A stretch of DNA of 64,000 bases. Source: Micromussa lordhowensis. Lineage: Eukaryota; Cnidaria; Anthozoa; Scleractinia; Lobophylliidae. The DNA lies in NCBI GenBank assembly GCA_964020085.1, contig OZ026596.1, forward strand, positions 17,099,795-17,163,794, given 5' to 3'. Both the position numbers and the translations under genes were made by a program. Positions 34,701 to 49,500 of this stretch are shown piece by piece (the first letter of the stretch is position 1; every line of letters begins with the position of its first letter). The notes under the pieces are model-generated. The model was not told the DNA's origin. It made no database searches and worked only from the letters and a program-made list of their open reading frames with translations.

Positions 34701-35540
34701 GCGGTTTTGTTTATTTCACGCCAACAATGAGAGCTTTTTTGTTTATTTTGCGCCAACAATGACAGCGGTTTTGTTTATTTTGCGATCAAAATGACAGCTG
34801 TTTTGTTTATTTTGCGCCAACCATGACAGCTGTTTTGTTTATTTTCTGCCAACAATGACAGCTGTTTTGTTTATTTCACGCCAACAATCAGTGCTTTTTT
34901 GTTTATTTTGCGCCAACAATGACAGCTGTTTTGTTTATTTTGCTCCAACAATGACAGCTGCTTTGTATATTTCGCCCCAACTATGACAGTTGTTTTGTTT
35001 ATTTTGCGCCAACAATGACAGCTGTTTAGTTTGTTTCGCGCCAACAATGACAGCTGTTTTGTTTATTTTGCGCCCAACAATGACAGCTGTTTTGTTTATT
35101 TTGCGCCAATAATGAAAGCTGTTTTGTTTATTTTGCGCCAACAATAAAAGCTGTTTTCTTTATTTTGCGCCAACAATGACAGCTATTTTGTTTATTTCGT
35201 GCCAACAATGACAGCTGTTTTGTTTATATTGCGCCAACAATGAAAGCTGTTTTGTTTCTTGCGCTCCAACAATGACAGCTGTTTTGTTTATTTTGCGCCA
35301 ACAATGACAGCTGTTTTGTTTATTTTGCGCCAACAATGACAGCGGTTTTGTTTATTTTGCGATCAAAATGACAGCTGTTTTGTTTATTTTTGCGCCTTTG
35401 TTTATTTTCTGCCAACAATGACAGCTGTTTTGTTTATTTCACGCCAACAATGAGAGCTTTTTTGTTTATGTTGCGCCAAAAATGACAGCTGTTTTGTTTA
35501 TTTTGCGGCAACAATGACAGCTGTTTTGTTTATTTTGCTC
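21380..35540 (+). repeat. Block of about 6.5 kb repeated at a 7.7-7.9-kb offset
   Basis: The segment 21,380 to about 27,900 recurs at 29,290 to about 35,540. The offset is 7,909 bp at 21389 and 22527, 7,908 at 23444 (after a 1-bp loss in a GATAGG unit near 31210) and 7,683 at 26405 and 27252 (after a loss of seven units near 31.8 kb). A further small deletion at about 35,395 joins GCGCC directly to TTTGTTTATTTTCTGCC. The right copy thus keeps a record of its own later deletions. Confidence 0.85.
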
Positions 35541-38480
35541 CAACAAAGACAGCTGTTTTGTTTATTTTCCGCCAACAATGACAGATGTTTTGTTTATTTC
35601 GCGCCAACAATTGCAGCTGTTTTGTTTATTTTGCGCCAACAATGACAGTTGTTTTGTTTATATCGCGCCAACAATAACAGCTGTTTTGTTTAATTTGCGC
35701 CGACAATGACAGCTGTTTTGTTTATTTTGCGCCAACAATGACAGCTGTTTTGTTTATTTTGCGCTAACAATGACAGCTGTTTTGTTTATTTCGCGCCAAC
35801 AATGACAGCTGTTTTGTTTATTTTGCACCAACAATGACAGCTGTTTTGTTTATTTTGCGCCAACAATGACAGCTGTTTTGTTTATTTAGCGCTGACAATG
35901 ACAGCTGTTTTATTTATTTTGCGCCAAAAATAACAGCTGTTTTGTTTATTTTACGCCAGCAATGACAGCTGTTTTGTTTATTTCGCGCCAACAATGACAG
36001 CTGTTTTGTTTATTTTGCGTCAACAGTGACAGCTGTTTCGTTTATTTCACGCCAACAATGACAGCTGTTTTGTTTATTTTGCGCCAACAATAACAGTTGT
36101 TTTGTTTATTTTGCATTAACAGTAACAGCTGTTTGGTTTATTTTAAGCCAACAGTGACAGCTGTTTTGTTTATTTCGCGCCCACAATGACAGCCATTTTG
36201 TTTATTTTGCATCAACAATGACAGCTGTTTTGTTTATTTTCCGGCAACAATAACAGCTGTTTGTTTATTTTGCGCCAACAATAAGAGTTTCTTTGTTTAT
36301 TTCGCGCCAACAAAAAGAGCTGTTTTGTTTATTTTGCGGCACCAATGACAGCTGTTTGGTTTATTTTAAGCCAACAGTGACAGCTGTTTTGTTTATTTTG
36401 CGTTAACAATAACAGCTCTTTTGTTTATTTTGCGCCAACAATAACAGCTGTTTTGTTTATTTTGCATTATCAGTGACAGCTGTTTGGTTTATTTTAAGCC
36501 AACAGTGACAGCTGTTTTGTTTATTTCGCGCCAATAATGACAGCTGTTTTGTTTATTTCGCCCCAACAATGACAGCTGTTTTGTTTATTTTGCGCCAACA
36601 ATGGCAGCTGTTTTGTTTATTTTGCGCCAAAAGTTACAGCTGTTTTGTTTATTTTGCGCCAACAGTGACAGCTGTTTTGTTTATTTCGCGTCAGCAATGA
36701 CAGCTGTTTTGTTTATTTTGCGCAAACAATGACAGCTGTTTTGTTTATTTTGCGCCAACAATAACAGCTGTTTTGTTTATTTTGCATTAAAAGTGACAGC
36801 TGTTTGGTTTAATTTGTGCCAACAATGACTGCTGTTTTGTTTATTTTGCGCCAACAATGACAGCTGTTTTTTTTATTTTGCGCCAACAATGACAGCTGTT
36901 TTGTTTATTTAGCGCCACCAATGACAAGCTGTTTTGTTTATTTCTCCCCAACAATGACAGCTGTTTTGTTTATTTTGCGCCAACAATGACAGCTGTTTTG
37001 TTTATTTTGGGCCAACAAAGACAGCGGTTTTGTTTGTTTCGCGCCAACAATGACAGCTGTTTTGTTTATTTTGCGCCAACAATGACAGCTGTTTGGTTTA
37101 TTTTCCGCCAACAATGACAGCTGTTTTGTTTATTTTGCGCCAACAATGACAGCTGTTTTGTTTATTTTGCGCCAACAATGGCAGCTGTTTTGTTTATTTT
37201 GCCCCAACAATGACAGCTGTTTTGTTTATTTTGCCCCAAGAATAACGGCTGTTTTGTTTATTTAGCGTTAACAGTGACAGGTGTTTGGTTTATTTTAAGC
37301 CAACAGTGACAGCTGGTTTTTTTTATTTTGCGCCAACAATGACAGCTGTTTTGTTTATTTTGCACCAACAATAACAGCTGTTTTGTTTATTTTGCGACGA
37401 CAATGACAGCTGTTGTGTTTATTTTGCACCAACAATGACAGCTGTTTTGTTTATTTTGCGCCAACAATGACAGCTGTTTTGTTTATTTTTTGCCAACAAT
37501 GACAGCTGTTTTGTTTATTTTGTGCCAACAATGACAGCTGTTTTGTTTATTTTGCGCCAAGCAATGACAGCTGTTTTGTTTATTTTCCGCCAACAATGGC
37601 AGCTGTTTTGTTTATTTTGCGCCAACAATGACAGTTGTTTATTTTATTTTGCGCCAACAATAACAGCTGTTTTGTTTATTTTGCACCAACAATGACAGCT
37701 GTTTTGTTTATTTTGCGCCAACAATGACAGCTGTTATGCTTATTTTGCGCCAACAATGACAGCTGTTTTGTTTATTTTACGTCAACAATGACAGCCGTTT
37801 TGTTTATTTTCCGCCAACAATGACAGTTGTTTTGTTTATTTTGCGCCAACAATGACAGCTGTTTTGTTTATTTTGCGCCAGCAAAGACAGCTGTTTTGTT
37901 TATTTTCCGCCATCATTGACAGCTGTTTTGTTTATTTCGCGCCAACAATTGCAGCTGTTTTGTTTATTTTGCGCCAGCAAAGACAGGTGTTTTGTTTATT
38001 TTCCGCCATCATTGACAGCTGTTTTGTTTATTTTGCGCCAACAATGGCAGCTGTTTTCTTTATTTTGCGATAACAATGACAGCTGTTTTGTTTATTTTGC
38101 GCCAAAAAAGACAGCTGTTTAGTTTATTTTGCGCCAACAATGACAGATGTTTTGTTTATTTCGCGCCAACAATTCCACCTGTTTTGTTTATTTTGTGCCA
38201 ACAATGACAGTTGTTTTGTTTATTTTGCGCCAACAATAACAGCTGTTTTGTTTATTTTGCGCCAACAATGACAGCTGTTTTGTTTATTTTGCGCCAACAA
38301 TGACAACTGTTTTGTTTATTTCGCGCCAACAGTGACAGCTTTTTTGTTTATTTTGCGCCAACAATGACAGCTGTTTTGTTTATTTTGCGCCAACAAAGAC
38401 AGCTGTTTTGTTTATTTTGCACTAACAATGACAGCTGTTTTATTTATTTTGCGTCAACAGTGACAGCTGTTTTGTTTATT
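35541..38480 (+). repeat. More diverged satellite block with a copy 15.86 kb away
   Basis: Units here vary more (TTTGCATTAACAGTGACAG, TTTTAAGCCAACAGTG, AGCGTTAACAGTGACAGG). A marker with an extra A (GACAAGCTG) after a GCCACCAATGA unit at about 36,911 recurs at 52,768. An AATAACGGCTG unit at 37,241 recurs at 53,098. Both give an offset of 15,857 bp, so a block of roughly 36.6-37.5 kb is shared with 52.5-53.4 kb. Confidence 0.75.
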
Positions 38481-41400
38481 TCGCGCCAACAATGACAGCT
38501 GTTTTGTTTATTTTGCGCAAACAATAACAGCTGTTTTGTTTATTTTGCATTAACAGTAACAGCTGTTTGGTTTATTTCAAGCCAACAGTGACAGCTCTTT
38601 TGTTTATTTCGCACCAACAATGACAGCCATTTTGTTTATTTTGCGCCAACAATGACAGCTGTTTTGCTTATTTTGCGCCAACAATAAAAGCTGTTCGTTT
38701 ATTTTGCACCAACAATGAACTCTGTTTTGTTTATTTCGCGCCAACAATAAGAGTGGCTTTGTTTATTTCGCGCCAACAAAAGGAGCTGTTTTGTTTAATT
38801 TGCGCCAACAATGACAGCTGTTTTGTTTATTTTGCACCAACAATGACAGCTGTTTTGTTTTTTTTGCACCAAAAATGACAGCTGTTATGTTTATTTTGTG
38901 CCAACAATGACAGCTGTTTTGTTTATTTTTGCGCCAACAATGGCAGCTGATTTGTTTATTTTGGGCCAACAAAGACAGCTGTTTTGTTTATTTTGCGCCC
39001 ACAATGACAGCCGTTTTGTTTATTTTGCGCCAACAATGGCAGCTGTTTTGTTTATTTTGCGCCAACAATGACAGCTGTTTATTTTATTTTCCGCCAACAA
39101 TGACAGCTGTTTTGTTTATTTTAAGCCAACAGTGATAGCTGTTTTGTTTATTTCGTGCCAATAATGACAGCTGTTTATTTTGCGCCAACAATGACAGCTG
39201 TTTTGTTTATTTTGCGCCAACAATGGCAGCTGTTTTGTTTATTTTGCGCCAACAATCACAGCTGCTTTGTTTATTTTGCGCCAACAATGACAGCTGTTTT
39301 GTTTATTTTGCGCTAACAATGACAGCTGTTTTATTTATTTTGCGCCAACAATGACAGCTGTTTTGTTTATTTTACGCCAGCAATGACAGCTGTTTTGTTT
39401 ATACGGCGCCAACAATGACAGCTGTTTTGTTTATTTTGCGCCAACAGTGACAGCTGTTTTGTTTATATCGCGCCAACAATGACAGCTGCTTTGTTTATAT
39501 TGCACCAACAATGACAGCTGTTTTGTTTATTTCCCGCCAACAATGACAGCTGTTTTGTTTATTTTGCGCCAACAATAGCAGTTCTTTTGTTTATTTTGCA
39601 TTAACAGTGACAGCTGTTTGGTTTCTTTTAAGTCAACAGTAACAGCGGTTTTGTTTATTTCGCGCCAACAATGACAGCTGTTTTGTTTATTTTGCGGCAA
39701 CAATAACAGCTGTTTTGTTTATTTTTCGCCAACAGTGACAGCTGTTTTGTTTATATCGCGCCAACAATGACAGCTGTTTTGTTTATATCGCACCAACAAT
39801 GACAGCTGTTTTGTTTATTTCCCGCCAACAATGACAGCTGTTTTGTTTATTTTGCGCCAACAATAGCAGTTCTTTTGTTTATTTTGCATTAACAGTGACA
39901 GCTGTTTGGTTTCTTTTAAGTCAACAGTGACAGCGGTTTTGTTTATTTCGCGCCAACAATGACAGCTGTTTTGTTTATTTTGCGCCAACAATAACAGCTG
40001 TTTTGTTTATTTTTCGCTGACAATAACAGCTGTTTTGTTTATTTTGCGCCCACAATGACAGCTTTGTTGTTTATTTTGCACCAACAAAAACAGCTGTTTT
40101 GTTTATTTTGCGCCAACAATGTTAGCTGTTATGTATATTTTGCACCAACAGTAACAGCTGTTTTGTTTATTTCGCGCCAACAATGACAGCTGTTTTGTTT
40201 ATTTTACCTCAACAATGACAGCTGTTTTGTTTCGTTTGCGCCAACAATGACAGCGGTTTTGTTTATTTTGCGCAAACAATGACAGCTGTTTTGTTTATTT
40301 TGCGCAAACAATGACAGCTGTTTTGTTTATTTTGCACCCACAATGACAGCTGTTTTCTTTATTTTGCGCCAACAATGACAGCTGTTTTGTTTATTTTGCG
40401 ATAAAAAAGACATATGTTTTGTTTATTTTGCGCAACAAAGACAGCTGTTTTGTCTATTTTGCGCCAACAATGACAGCTCTTTTGTTTATTTTGCGCCAAC
40501 AATAACAGCTGTTTTGTTTATTTTGCGCCAACAATGACAGCTGTTTTGTTTATTTCGCGCCAACAATGACAGCTGTTTTGTTTATTTTGCGCCAACAATA
40601 ACAGTTGTTTTTTTTATTTTGCGCCAACAATGACAGCGGTTTTGTTTATTTTGCGCCAACAATGACAGCATTTTTCTTTATTTTGCGCCAACAATGAAAG
40701 TTGTTTTCTTTACTTTGGACAAACAATGACAGCTGTTTTGTTTATTTTGCGCCAACAATGACAGCTGTTTTGTGAATTTTGCGCCAACAATGACAGCTGT
40801 TTTGTTTATTTTGCGCCAACAATGACAGCTGTTTTGTTTATTTCGCGCCAACAATGACAGCTGTTTTGTTTATTTTGCGCAAACAATAACAGCTGTTTTG
40901 TTTATTTTGCATTAACAGTAACAGCTGTTTGGTTTATTTCAAGCCAACAGTGACAGCTCTTTTGTTTATTTCGCACCAACAATGACAGCCATTTTGTTTA
41001 TTTTGCGCCAACAATGACAGCTGTTTTGCTTATTTTGCGCCAACAATAAAAGCTGTTCGTTTATTTTGCACCAACAATGAACTCTGTTTTGTTTATTTCG
41101 CGCCAACAATAAGAGTGGCTTTGTTTATTTCGCGCCAACAAAAGGAGCTGTTTTGTTTAATTTGCGCCAACAATGACAGCTGTTTTGTTTATTTTGCACC
41201 AACAATGACAGCTGTTTTGTTTTTTTTGCACCAAAAATGACAGCTGTTATGTTTATTTTGTGCCAACAATGACAGCTGTTTTGTTTATTTTTGCGCCAAC
41301 AATGGCAGCTGATTTGTTTATTTTGGGCCAACAAAGACAGCTGTTTTGTTTATTTTGCGCCCACAATGACAGCCGTTTTGTTTATTTTGCGCCAACAATG

Positions 41401-43200
41401 GCAGCTGTTTTGTTTATTTTGCGCCAACAATGACAGCTGTTTATTTTATTTTCCGCCAACAATGACAGCTGTTTTGTTTATTTTAAGCCAACAGTGATAG
41501 CTGTTTTGTTTATTTCGTGCCAATAATGACAGCTGTTTATTTTGCGCCAACAATGACAGCTGTTTTGTTTATTTTGCGCCAACAATGGCAGCTGTTTTGT
41601 TTATTTTGCGCCAACAATCACAGCTGCTTTGTTTATTTTGCGCCAACAATGACAGCTGTTTTGTTTATTTTGCGCTAACAATGACAGCTGTTTTATTTAT
41701 TTTGCGCCAACAATGACAGCTGTTTTGTTTATTTTACGCCAGCAATGACAGCTGTTTTGTTTATACGGCGCCAACAATGACAGCTGTTTTGTTTATTTTG
41801 CGCCAACAGTGACAGCTGTTTTGTTTATATCGCGCCAACAATGACAGCTGCTTTGTTTATATTGCACCAACAATGACAGCTGTTTTGTTTATTTCCCGCC
41901 AACAATGACAGCTGTTTTGTTTATTTTGCGCCAACAATAGCAGTTCTTTTGTTTATTTTGCATTAACAGTGACAGCTGTTTGGTTTCTTTTAAGTCAACA
42001 GTAACAGCGGTTTTGTTTATTTCGCGCCAACAATGACAGCTGTTTTGTTTATTTTGCGGCAACAATAACAGCTGTTTTGTTTATTTTGCGCCAACAGTGA
42101 CAGCTGTTTTGTTTATATCGCGCCAACAATGACAGCTGTTTTGTTTATATCGCACCAACAATGACAGCTGTTTTGTTTATTTCCCGCCAACAATGACAGC
42201 TGTTTTGTTTATTTTGCGCCAACAATAGCAGTTCTTTTGTTTATTTTGCATTAACAGTGACAGCTGTTTGGTTTCTTTTAAGTCAACAGTGACAGCGGTT
42301 TTGTTTATTTCGCGCCAACAATGACAGCTGTTTTGTTTATTTTGCGCCAACAATAACAGCTGTTTTGTTTATTTTTCGCTGACAATAACAGCTGTTTTGT
42401 TTATTTTGCGCCCACAATGACAGCTTTGTTGTTTATTTTGCACCAACAAAAACAGCTGTTTTGTTTATTTTGCGCCAACAATGTTAGCTGTTATGTATAT
42501 TTTGCACCAACAGTAACAGCTGTTTTGTTTATTTCGCGCCAACAATGACAGCTGTTTTGTTTATTTTACCTCAACAATGACAGCTGTTTTGTTTCGTTTG
42601 CGCCAACAATGACAGCGGTTTTGTTTATTTTGCGCAAACAATGACAGCTGTTTTGTTTATTTTGCGCAAACAATGACAGCTGTTTTGTTTATTTTGCACC
42701 CACAATGACAGCTGTTTTCTTTATTTTGCGCCAACAATGACAGCTGTTTTGTTTATTTTGCGATAAAAAAGACATATGTTTTGTTTATTTTGCGCAACAA
42801 AGACAGCTGTTTTGTCTATTTTGCGCCAACAATGACAGCTCTTTTGTTTATTTTGCGCCAACAATAACAGCTGTTTTGTTTATTTTGCGCCAACAATGAC
42901 AGCTGTTTTGTTTATTTCGCGCCAACAATGACAGCTGTTTTGTTTATTTTGCGCCAACAATAACAGTTGTTTTTTTTATTTTGCGCCAACAATGACAGCG
43001 GTTTTGTTTATTTTGCGCCAACAATGACAGCATTTTTCTTTATTTTGCGCCAACAATGAAAGTTGTTTTCTTTACTTTGGACAAACAATGACAGCTGTTT
43101 TGTTTATTTTGCGCCAACAATGACAGCTGTTTTGTGAATTTTGCGCCAACAATGACAGCTGTTTTGTTTATTTCGCGCCAACAATGACAGCTGTTTTGTT
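38480..43200 (+). repeat. 2,362-bp tandem duplication
   Basis: The series at 38,763-39,135 recurs at 41,125-41,497, an exact 2,362-bp offset (74 units minus 6 bp), and the match runs over the whole block. Markers include AAAGGAGCTG, TTTATACGGCGCC and GATAAAAAAGACATATG units. A 289-bp inner duplication around AATAGCAGTTCTTTTG (39,573 and 39,862) is present in both copies, so it came first. A third copy lies at about 60,590-62,520. Confidence 0.88.
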
Positions 43201-44989
43201 TATTTTGCGCCAACAATGACAGCTGTTTTGTTTATTTCGCGCCAACAATGACAGCTGTTTTGTTTATTTTGCGCCAACAATAACAGCTGTTTTGTTTATT
43301 TTGCGCCAACAATGACAGCTGTTTTGTTTTTTTTGCGCCAACAATGACAGCTGTTTTGTTTATTTTGCGCAACAATGACAGCTGTTTTGTATATTTCGCC
43401 CTAACCATGACAGTTGTTTTGTTTATTTTGCGGCAACAATGGCAGCTGTTTTGTTTATTTTGCGCCAACAATGACAGATGTTTTGTTTATTTTGCGCCAA
43501 CAATGACAGCTGTTTAGTTTATTTCACGCCAACAATGACAGCTGTTTTGTTTATTTTGCCCCAACTATGACAGTTGTTTTGTTTATTTTGCGCCAACAAT
43601 GACAGCTGTTTTGTTTATTTTGCGCCAGCAATGACAGCTATTTTGTTTATTTCGCGCCAAGAATGACACCTGTTTTGTTTATTGCGCGCCAACAATGACA
43701 GGTGTTTCGTTTATTTTGCGCCGACAATGACAGCTGTTTCCTTTATTTTGCGCCAACAATGAAAGCTGCTTTGTTTATTTTGCGCCGACAATGACAGCTG
43801 TTTTGTTTATTTCGCTCAAACAATGACAGATATTTTGTTTATTTTGTGCCAACAATGAAAGCTGTTTTGTTTATTTCGCCCCAACAATGACAGCTGTTTT
43901 ATTTATTTTGCGCCAACAATGACAGCTGTTTTGTTTATTTCGCGCCAACAATGACAGCTCTTTTGTTTATTTTGCACCGACAATGACAGCTGTTTTGTTT
44001 ATTTTGCGCCAACAATGACAGCTGTTTTGTTTATTTTGTGTCAACAATGACAGCTGTTTTGTTTATTTCGCGCCAACAATGACAGCTGTTTTGTTTATTT
44101 TGCGCCAACAATGACAGCTGTTTTGTTTATTTTGCGCGAACAATGACAGCTGTTTTGTTTATTTTGCGCCAACAATGACAGCTGTTTTGTTTATTTTGCG
44201 CCAACAATGACAGCGGTTTTGTTTATTTTGCGATCAAAATGACAGCTGTTTTGTTTATTTTCCGCCAACTATGACAGCTGTTTTGTTTATTTTCTGCCAA
44301 CAATGACAGCTGTTTTGTTTATTTCACGCCAACAATGAGAGCTTTTTTGTTTATTTTGCGCCAACAATGACAGCTGTTTTGTTTATTTTGCGGCAACAAT
44401 GACAGCTTTTTTGTTTATTTTGCTCCAACAATGACAGCTGTTTTGTATATTTCGCCCCAACTATGACAGTTGTTTTGTTTATTTTGCGGCAATAATGACA
44501 GCTGTTTTGTTTATTTTGCGCCAACAATGACAGATGTTTTGTTTATTTTGCGCCAAAAGTGACAGCTGTTTAGTTTATTTCGCGCCAACAATGACAGCTG
44601 TTTTGTTTATTTTGCGCCAACAATGACAGCTGTTTTGTTTATTTTGCGCCAACAATAAAAGCTGTTTTGTTTATTTTGCGCCAACAATGACAGCTGTTTT
44701 GTTTATTTTGCGCCAACAATGACAGCCTTTTTGTTTATTTTGCGCCAACAATGACAGCTGTTTTGTTTATTTTGCGCCAACAATGACAGCTGTTTTGTTT
44801 ATTTTGCTCCAGCAATGACAGCTGTTTTGTTTATTTTGCGCCAACAATGACAGCGGTTTTGTTTATTTTGCGCCAACAATGACAGCTGTTTTGTTTATTT
44901 CGCGCCAACAATGACAGCTATTTTGTTCATTTTGCGCCAACAATGACAGCTGTTTTGTTTATTTTGCGCCAACAATGACAGCTGTTTTG

Positions 44990-46480
44990 TTTATTTTGCG
45001 CAAACAATGACGGCTGTTTTGTTTATTTCGCCCCAACAATGACAGCTGTTTTGTTTATTTTGCGCCAACAATGACACCTGTTTTGTTTATTTTGCGCCAA
45101 CAATGACAGCTGTTTTGTTTATTTTGCGCCAACAATAACAGCTGTTTTGTTTATTTTGCGCCAACAATGACAGCTGTTTTGTTTATTTTGCGCCAACAAT
45201 GACTGCTGTTTTGTTTATTTTGCGCAGCAATGACAGCGGTTTTGTTTATTTTGCGCCAACAATGACAGCTGTTTTGTTTATATTGCGCCAACAATGACAG
45301 CTGTTTCGTTTATATTGCGCCAACAATGACAGCTGTTTTGTTTATTGTGCGCAAACATTGACAGCTGTTTTGTTTATTTTGCCCCAACAATGACAGCTGT
45401 TTCGTTTATATTGCGCCAACAATGACAGCTGTTTTGTTTATTTTGCGCCAACAATGACAGCTGTTTTGTTTATTTCGCGCCAACAATGACAGCTATTTTG
45501 TTCATTTTGCGCCAACAATGACAGCTGTTTTGTTTATTTTGCGCCAACAATGACAGCTGTTTTGTTTATTTTGCGCAAACAATGACAGCTGTTTTGTTTA
45601 TTTTGCGCCAACAATGACAGCTGTTTTGTTTATTTTGCCCCAGCAATGACAGCTGTTTTGTTTATTTTGCGCCAACAATGACAGCTGTGTTGTTTATTTT
45701 GCGCAACAATGACAGCGGTTTTGTTTATTTTGTGCCAACAATGACAGCTGTTTTGTTTATTTCGCGCCAACAATGACAGCTATTTTGTTCATTTTGCGCC
45801 AACAATGACAGCTGTTTTGTCTATTTTGCGCCAACAATGACAGCTGTTTTGTTTATTTTGCGCAAACAATGACAGCTGTTTTGTTTATTTCGCCCCAACA
45901 ATGACAGCTGTTTTGTTTATTTTGCGCCAACAATGACACCTGTTTTGTTTATTTTGCGCCAACAATGACAGCTGTTTTGTTTATTTTGCGCCAACAATAA
46001 CAGCTGTTTTGTTTATTTTGCGCCAACAATGACAGCTGTTTTGTTTATTTTGCGCCAACAATGACAGCTGTTTTGTTTATTTTGCGCAGCAATGACAGCG
46101 GTTTTGTTTATTTTGCGCCAACAATGACAGCTGTTTTGTTTATATTGCGCCAACAATGACAGCTGTTTTGTTTATTGTGCGCAAACATTGACAGCTGTTT
46201 TGTTTATTTCGCCCCAACAATGACAGCTGTTTCGTTTATATTGCGCCAACAATGACAGCTGTTTTGTTTATTTTGCGCCAACAATGACAGCTGTTTAGTT
46301 TATTTCGCGCCAACAATGACAGCTATTTTGTTCATTTTGCGCCAACAATGACAGCTGTTTTGTTTATTTTGCGCCAACAATGACAGCTGTTTTGTTTATT
46401 TTGCGCAAACAATGACAGCTGTTTTGTTTATTTTGCGCCAACAATGACAGCTGTTTTGTTTATTTTGCGCCAACAATGAG
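44990..46480 (+). repeat. Tandem duplication of about 861 bp
   Basis: A unit with ATGACACCTG occurs at about 45,074 and 45,935, in the same order of neighbours: a GCGCAAACAATGAC unit and a CGCCCCAAC unit before it, and GCGCAGCAATGACAGCGG after it. The step is 27 units minus 3 bp. Confidence 0.65.
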
Positions 46481-46509
46481 AGCTATTTTGTTCATTTTGC
46501 GCCAACAAT

Positions 46510-49500
46510 GACAGCTGTTTTGTTTATTTTGCGCAAACAATGACAGCTGTTTTGTTTATTTTGCGCAAACAATGACAGCTGTTTTGTTTATTTCGCGCCA
46601 ACAATGACAGCTGTTTTGTTTATTTTGCACCAACAATAACAGCTGTTTTATTTATTTTGCGCCAACAATGACAGCTGTTTTGTTTATTTTGCGCCAACAA
46701 TGACAGCTGTTTTGTTTATTTTGCATCAACAATGACAGCTGTTTTGTTTATTTCGACCCAACAATGACAGCTGTTTTGTTTATTTTGCACCAACAATGAC
46801 AGCTGTTTCGTTTATATTGCGCCAACAATGACAGCTGTTTTGTTTATTTTGCGCCAACAATAACAGCTGTTTTGTTCATTTTGCGCCAACAATAACAGCT
46901 GTTTTGTTTATTTTGCGCCAACAATGACAGCTGTTTTCTTTATTTTGCGCCAACAATGACAGCTGTTTTGTTTATTTTGCATCAACAATGACAGCTGTTT
47001 TGTTTATTTCGACCCAACAATGACAGCTGTTTTGTTTATTTTGCGCCAACAATGACAGCTGTTTCGTTTATATTGCGCCAACAATGACAGCCTTTTTTGT
47101 TTATTTTGCGCCAACAATGACAGCTGTTTTGTTTATTTTGCGCCAACAATGACAGCTGTTTTGTTTATTTTGCACCAACAATGACAGCTGTTTTGTTTAT
47201 TTTGCATCAACAATGACAGCTGTTTTGTTTATTTTGCGCCAACAATGACAGCAGTTTTGTTTATTTTGCGCCAACAATCACAACTGTTTTGTTTATTTCG
47301 CGCCAACAATGACAGCTGTTTTGTTTATTTTGCGCCAACAATGACAGCTGTTTTGTTTATTTCCCCCCAACAATGGCAGCTGTTTTGTTTATTTTGTGCC
47401 AACAATGAGCGCTGTTTTGTTTATTTTGCGCCAGCAATGACAGCTGTTTTGTTTATTTTGCGCCAACAATGACAGCGGTTTTGTTTATTTTGCGCCAACA
47501 ATGAAAGCTGTTTTGTTTATTTTGCGCCAGCAATGACAGCTGTTTTGTTTATTTTACGCCAACAACGACAGCTGTTTTGTTTATTTTGCGCCAACAATGA
47601 AAGCTGTTTTGTTTATTTTGCGCCAGCAATCACAGCTGTTTTGTTTATTTTGCGCCAACAATGACAGCTGTTTTCTTTATTTTGCGCCAACAATGACAGC
47701 TGTTTTGTTTATTTTGCATCAACAATGACAGCTGTTTTGTTTATTTCGACCCAACAATGACAGCTGTTTTGTTTATTTTGCGCCAACAATGACAGCTGTT
47801 TCGTTTATATTGCGCCAACAATGACAGCTGTTTTGTTTATTTTGCGCCAACAATGACAGCTGTTTTGTTTATTTTGCACCAACAATGACAGCTGTTTTGT
47901 TTATTTTGCATCAACAATGACAGCTGTTTTGTTTATTTTGCATCAACAATGACAGCTGTTTTGTTTATTTTGCGCCAACAATGACAGCAGTTTTGTTTAT
48001 TTTGCGCCAACAATGACAACTGTTTTGTTTATTTCGCGCCAACAATGACAGCTGTTTTGTTTATTTTGCGCCAACAATGACAGCTGTTTTGTTTATTTTC
48101 CATCAACAATGACAGCTGTTTTGTTTATTTCGACCCAACAATGACAGCTGTTTTGTTTATTTTGCGCCAACAATGACAGCTGTTTCGTTTATATTGCGCC
48201 AACAATGACAGCTGTTTTGTTTATTTTGCGCCAACAATAACAGCTGTTTTGTTTATTATGCGCCAACAATGACAGCTGTTTTGTTTATTTTGCGCAACAA
48301 TGACAGCGGTTTTGTTTATTTTGCGCCAACAATGACAGCTGTTTTGTTTATTTTGCGCCAACAATGACAGCTGTTTTGTTTATTTTGCGCCAACAATAAC
48401 AGCTGTTTTGTTTATTTTGCGACGACAATGACAGCTGTTTTGTTTATTTTGCACCAACAGTGAGAGCTGTTTTGTTTATTTGCGCCAACAATGACAGCTG
48501 TTTTGTTTATTTTTCGCCAACAATGACAGCTGTTTTGTTTATTTTGCGCAAACAATGACAGCTGTTTGTTTATTTTGCGCCAAGCAATGACAGCTGTTTT
48601 GTTTATTTTCCGCCAACAATGGCAGCTGTTTTGTTTATTTTGCACCAACAATGACAGTTGTTTATTTTATTTTGCGCCAACAATAAAAGCTGTTTTGTTT
48701 ATTTTGCACCAACAATGACAGCTGTTTTGTTTATTTTGCGCCAACAATGACAGCTGTTATGCTTATTTTGCGCCAACAATGACAGCTTTTTTGTTTATTT
48801 TCCGTCAACAATGACAGCAGTTTTGTTTATTTTCCGCCAACAATGACAGCTGTTTTGTTTATTTTGCGCCAACAATGACAGCTGTTTTGTTTATTTTGCG
48901 CCAACAATGACGGCTGTTTTGTTTATTTTGCGTCAACAATGACAGCTGTTTTGTTTATTTTGCGCCAACAATAGCAGCTGTTTTGTTTATTTTGCGCCAC
49001 CAAAGACAGCTGTTTTGATTATTTTGCGCCAACAATGACAGCTGTTTTGTTTATTTTGCGCCAACAATGACAGCTGTTTTGTTTATTTTGCGCCAACAAT
49101 GACAGCTGTTTTGTTTATTTTGCGCAAACAATGACAGCTGTTTTGTTTATTTCGCGCCAACAATGACAGCTGTTTTGTTTATTTTGCACCAACAATAACA
49201 GCTGTTTTATTTATTTTGCGCCAACAATGACAGCTGTTTTGTTTATTTTGCGCAAACAATGACAGCTGTTTTGTTTATTTTGCGCAAACAATGACAGCTG
49301 TTTTGTTTATTTCGCGCCAACAATGACAGCTGTTTTGTTTATTTTGCACCAACAATAACAGCTGTTTTATTTATTTTGCGCCAACAATGACAGCTGTTTT
49401 GTTTATTTTGCGCCAACAATGACAGCTGTTTTGTTTATTTTGCATCAACAATGACAGCTGTTTTGTTTATTTCGACCCAACAATGACAGCTGTTTTGTTT

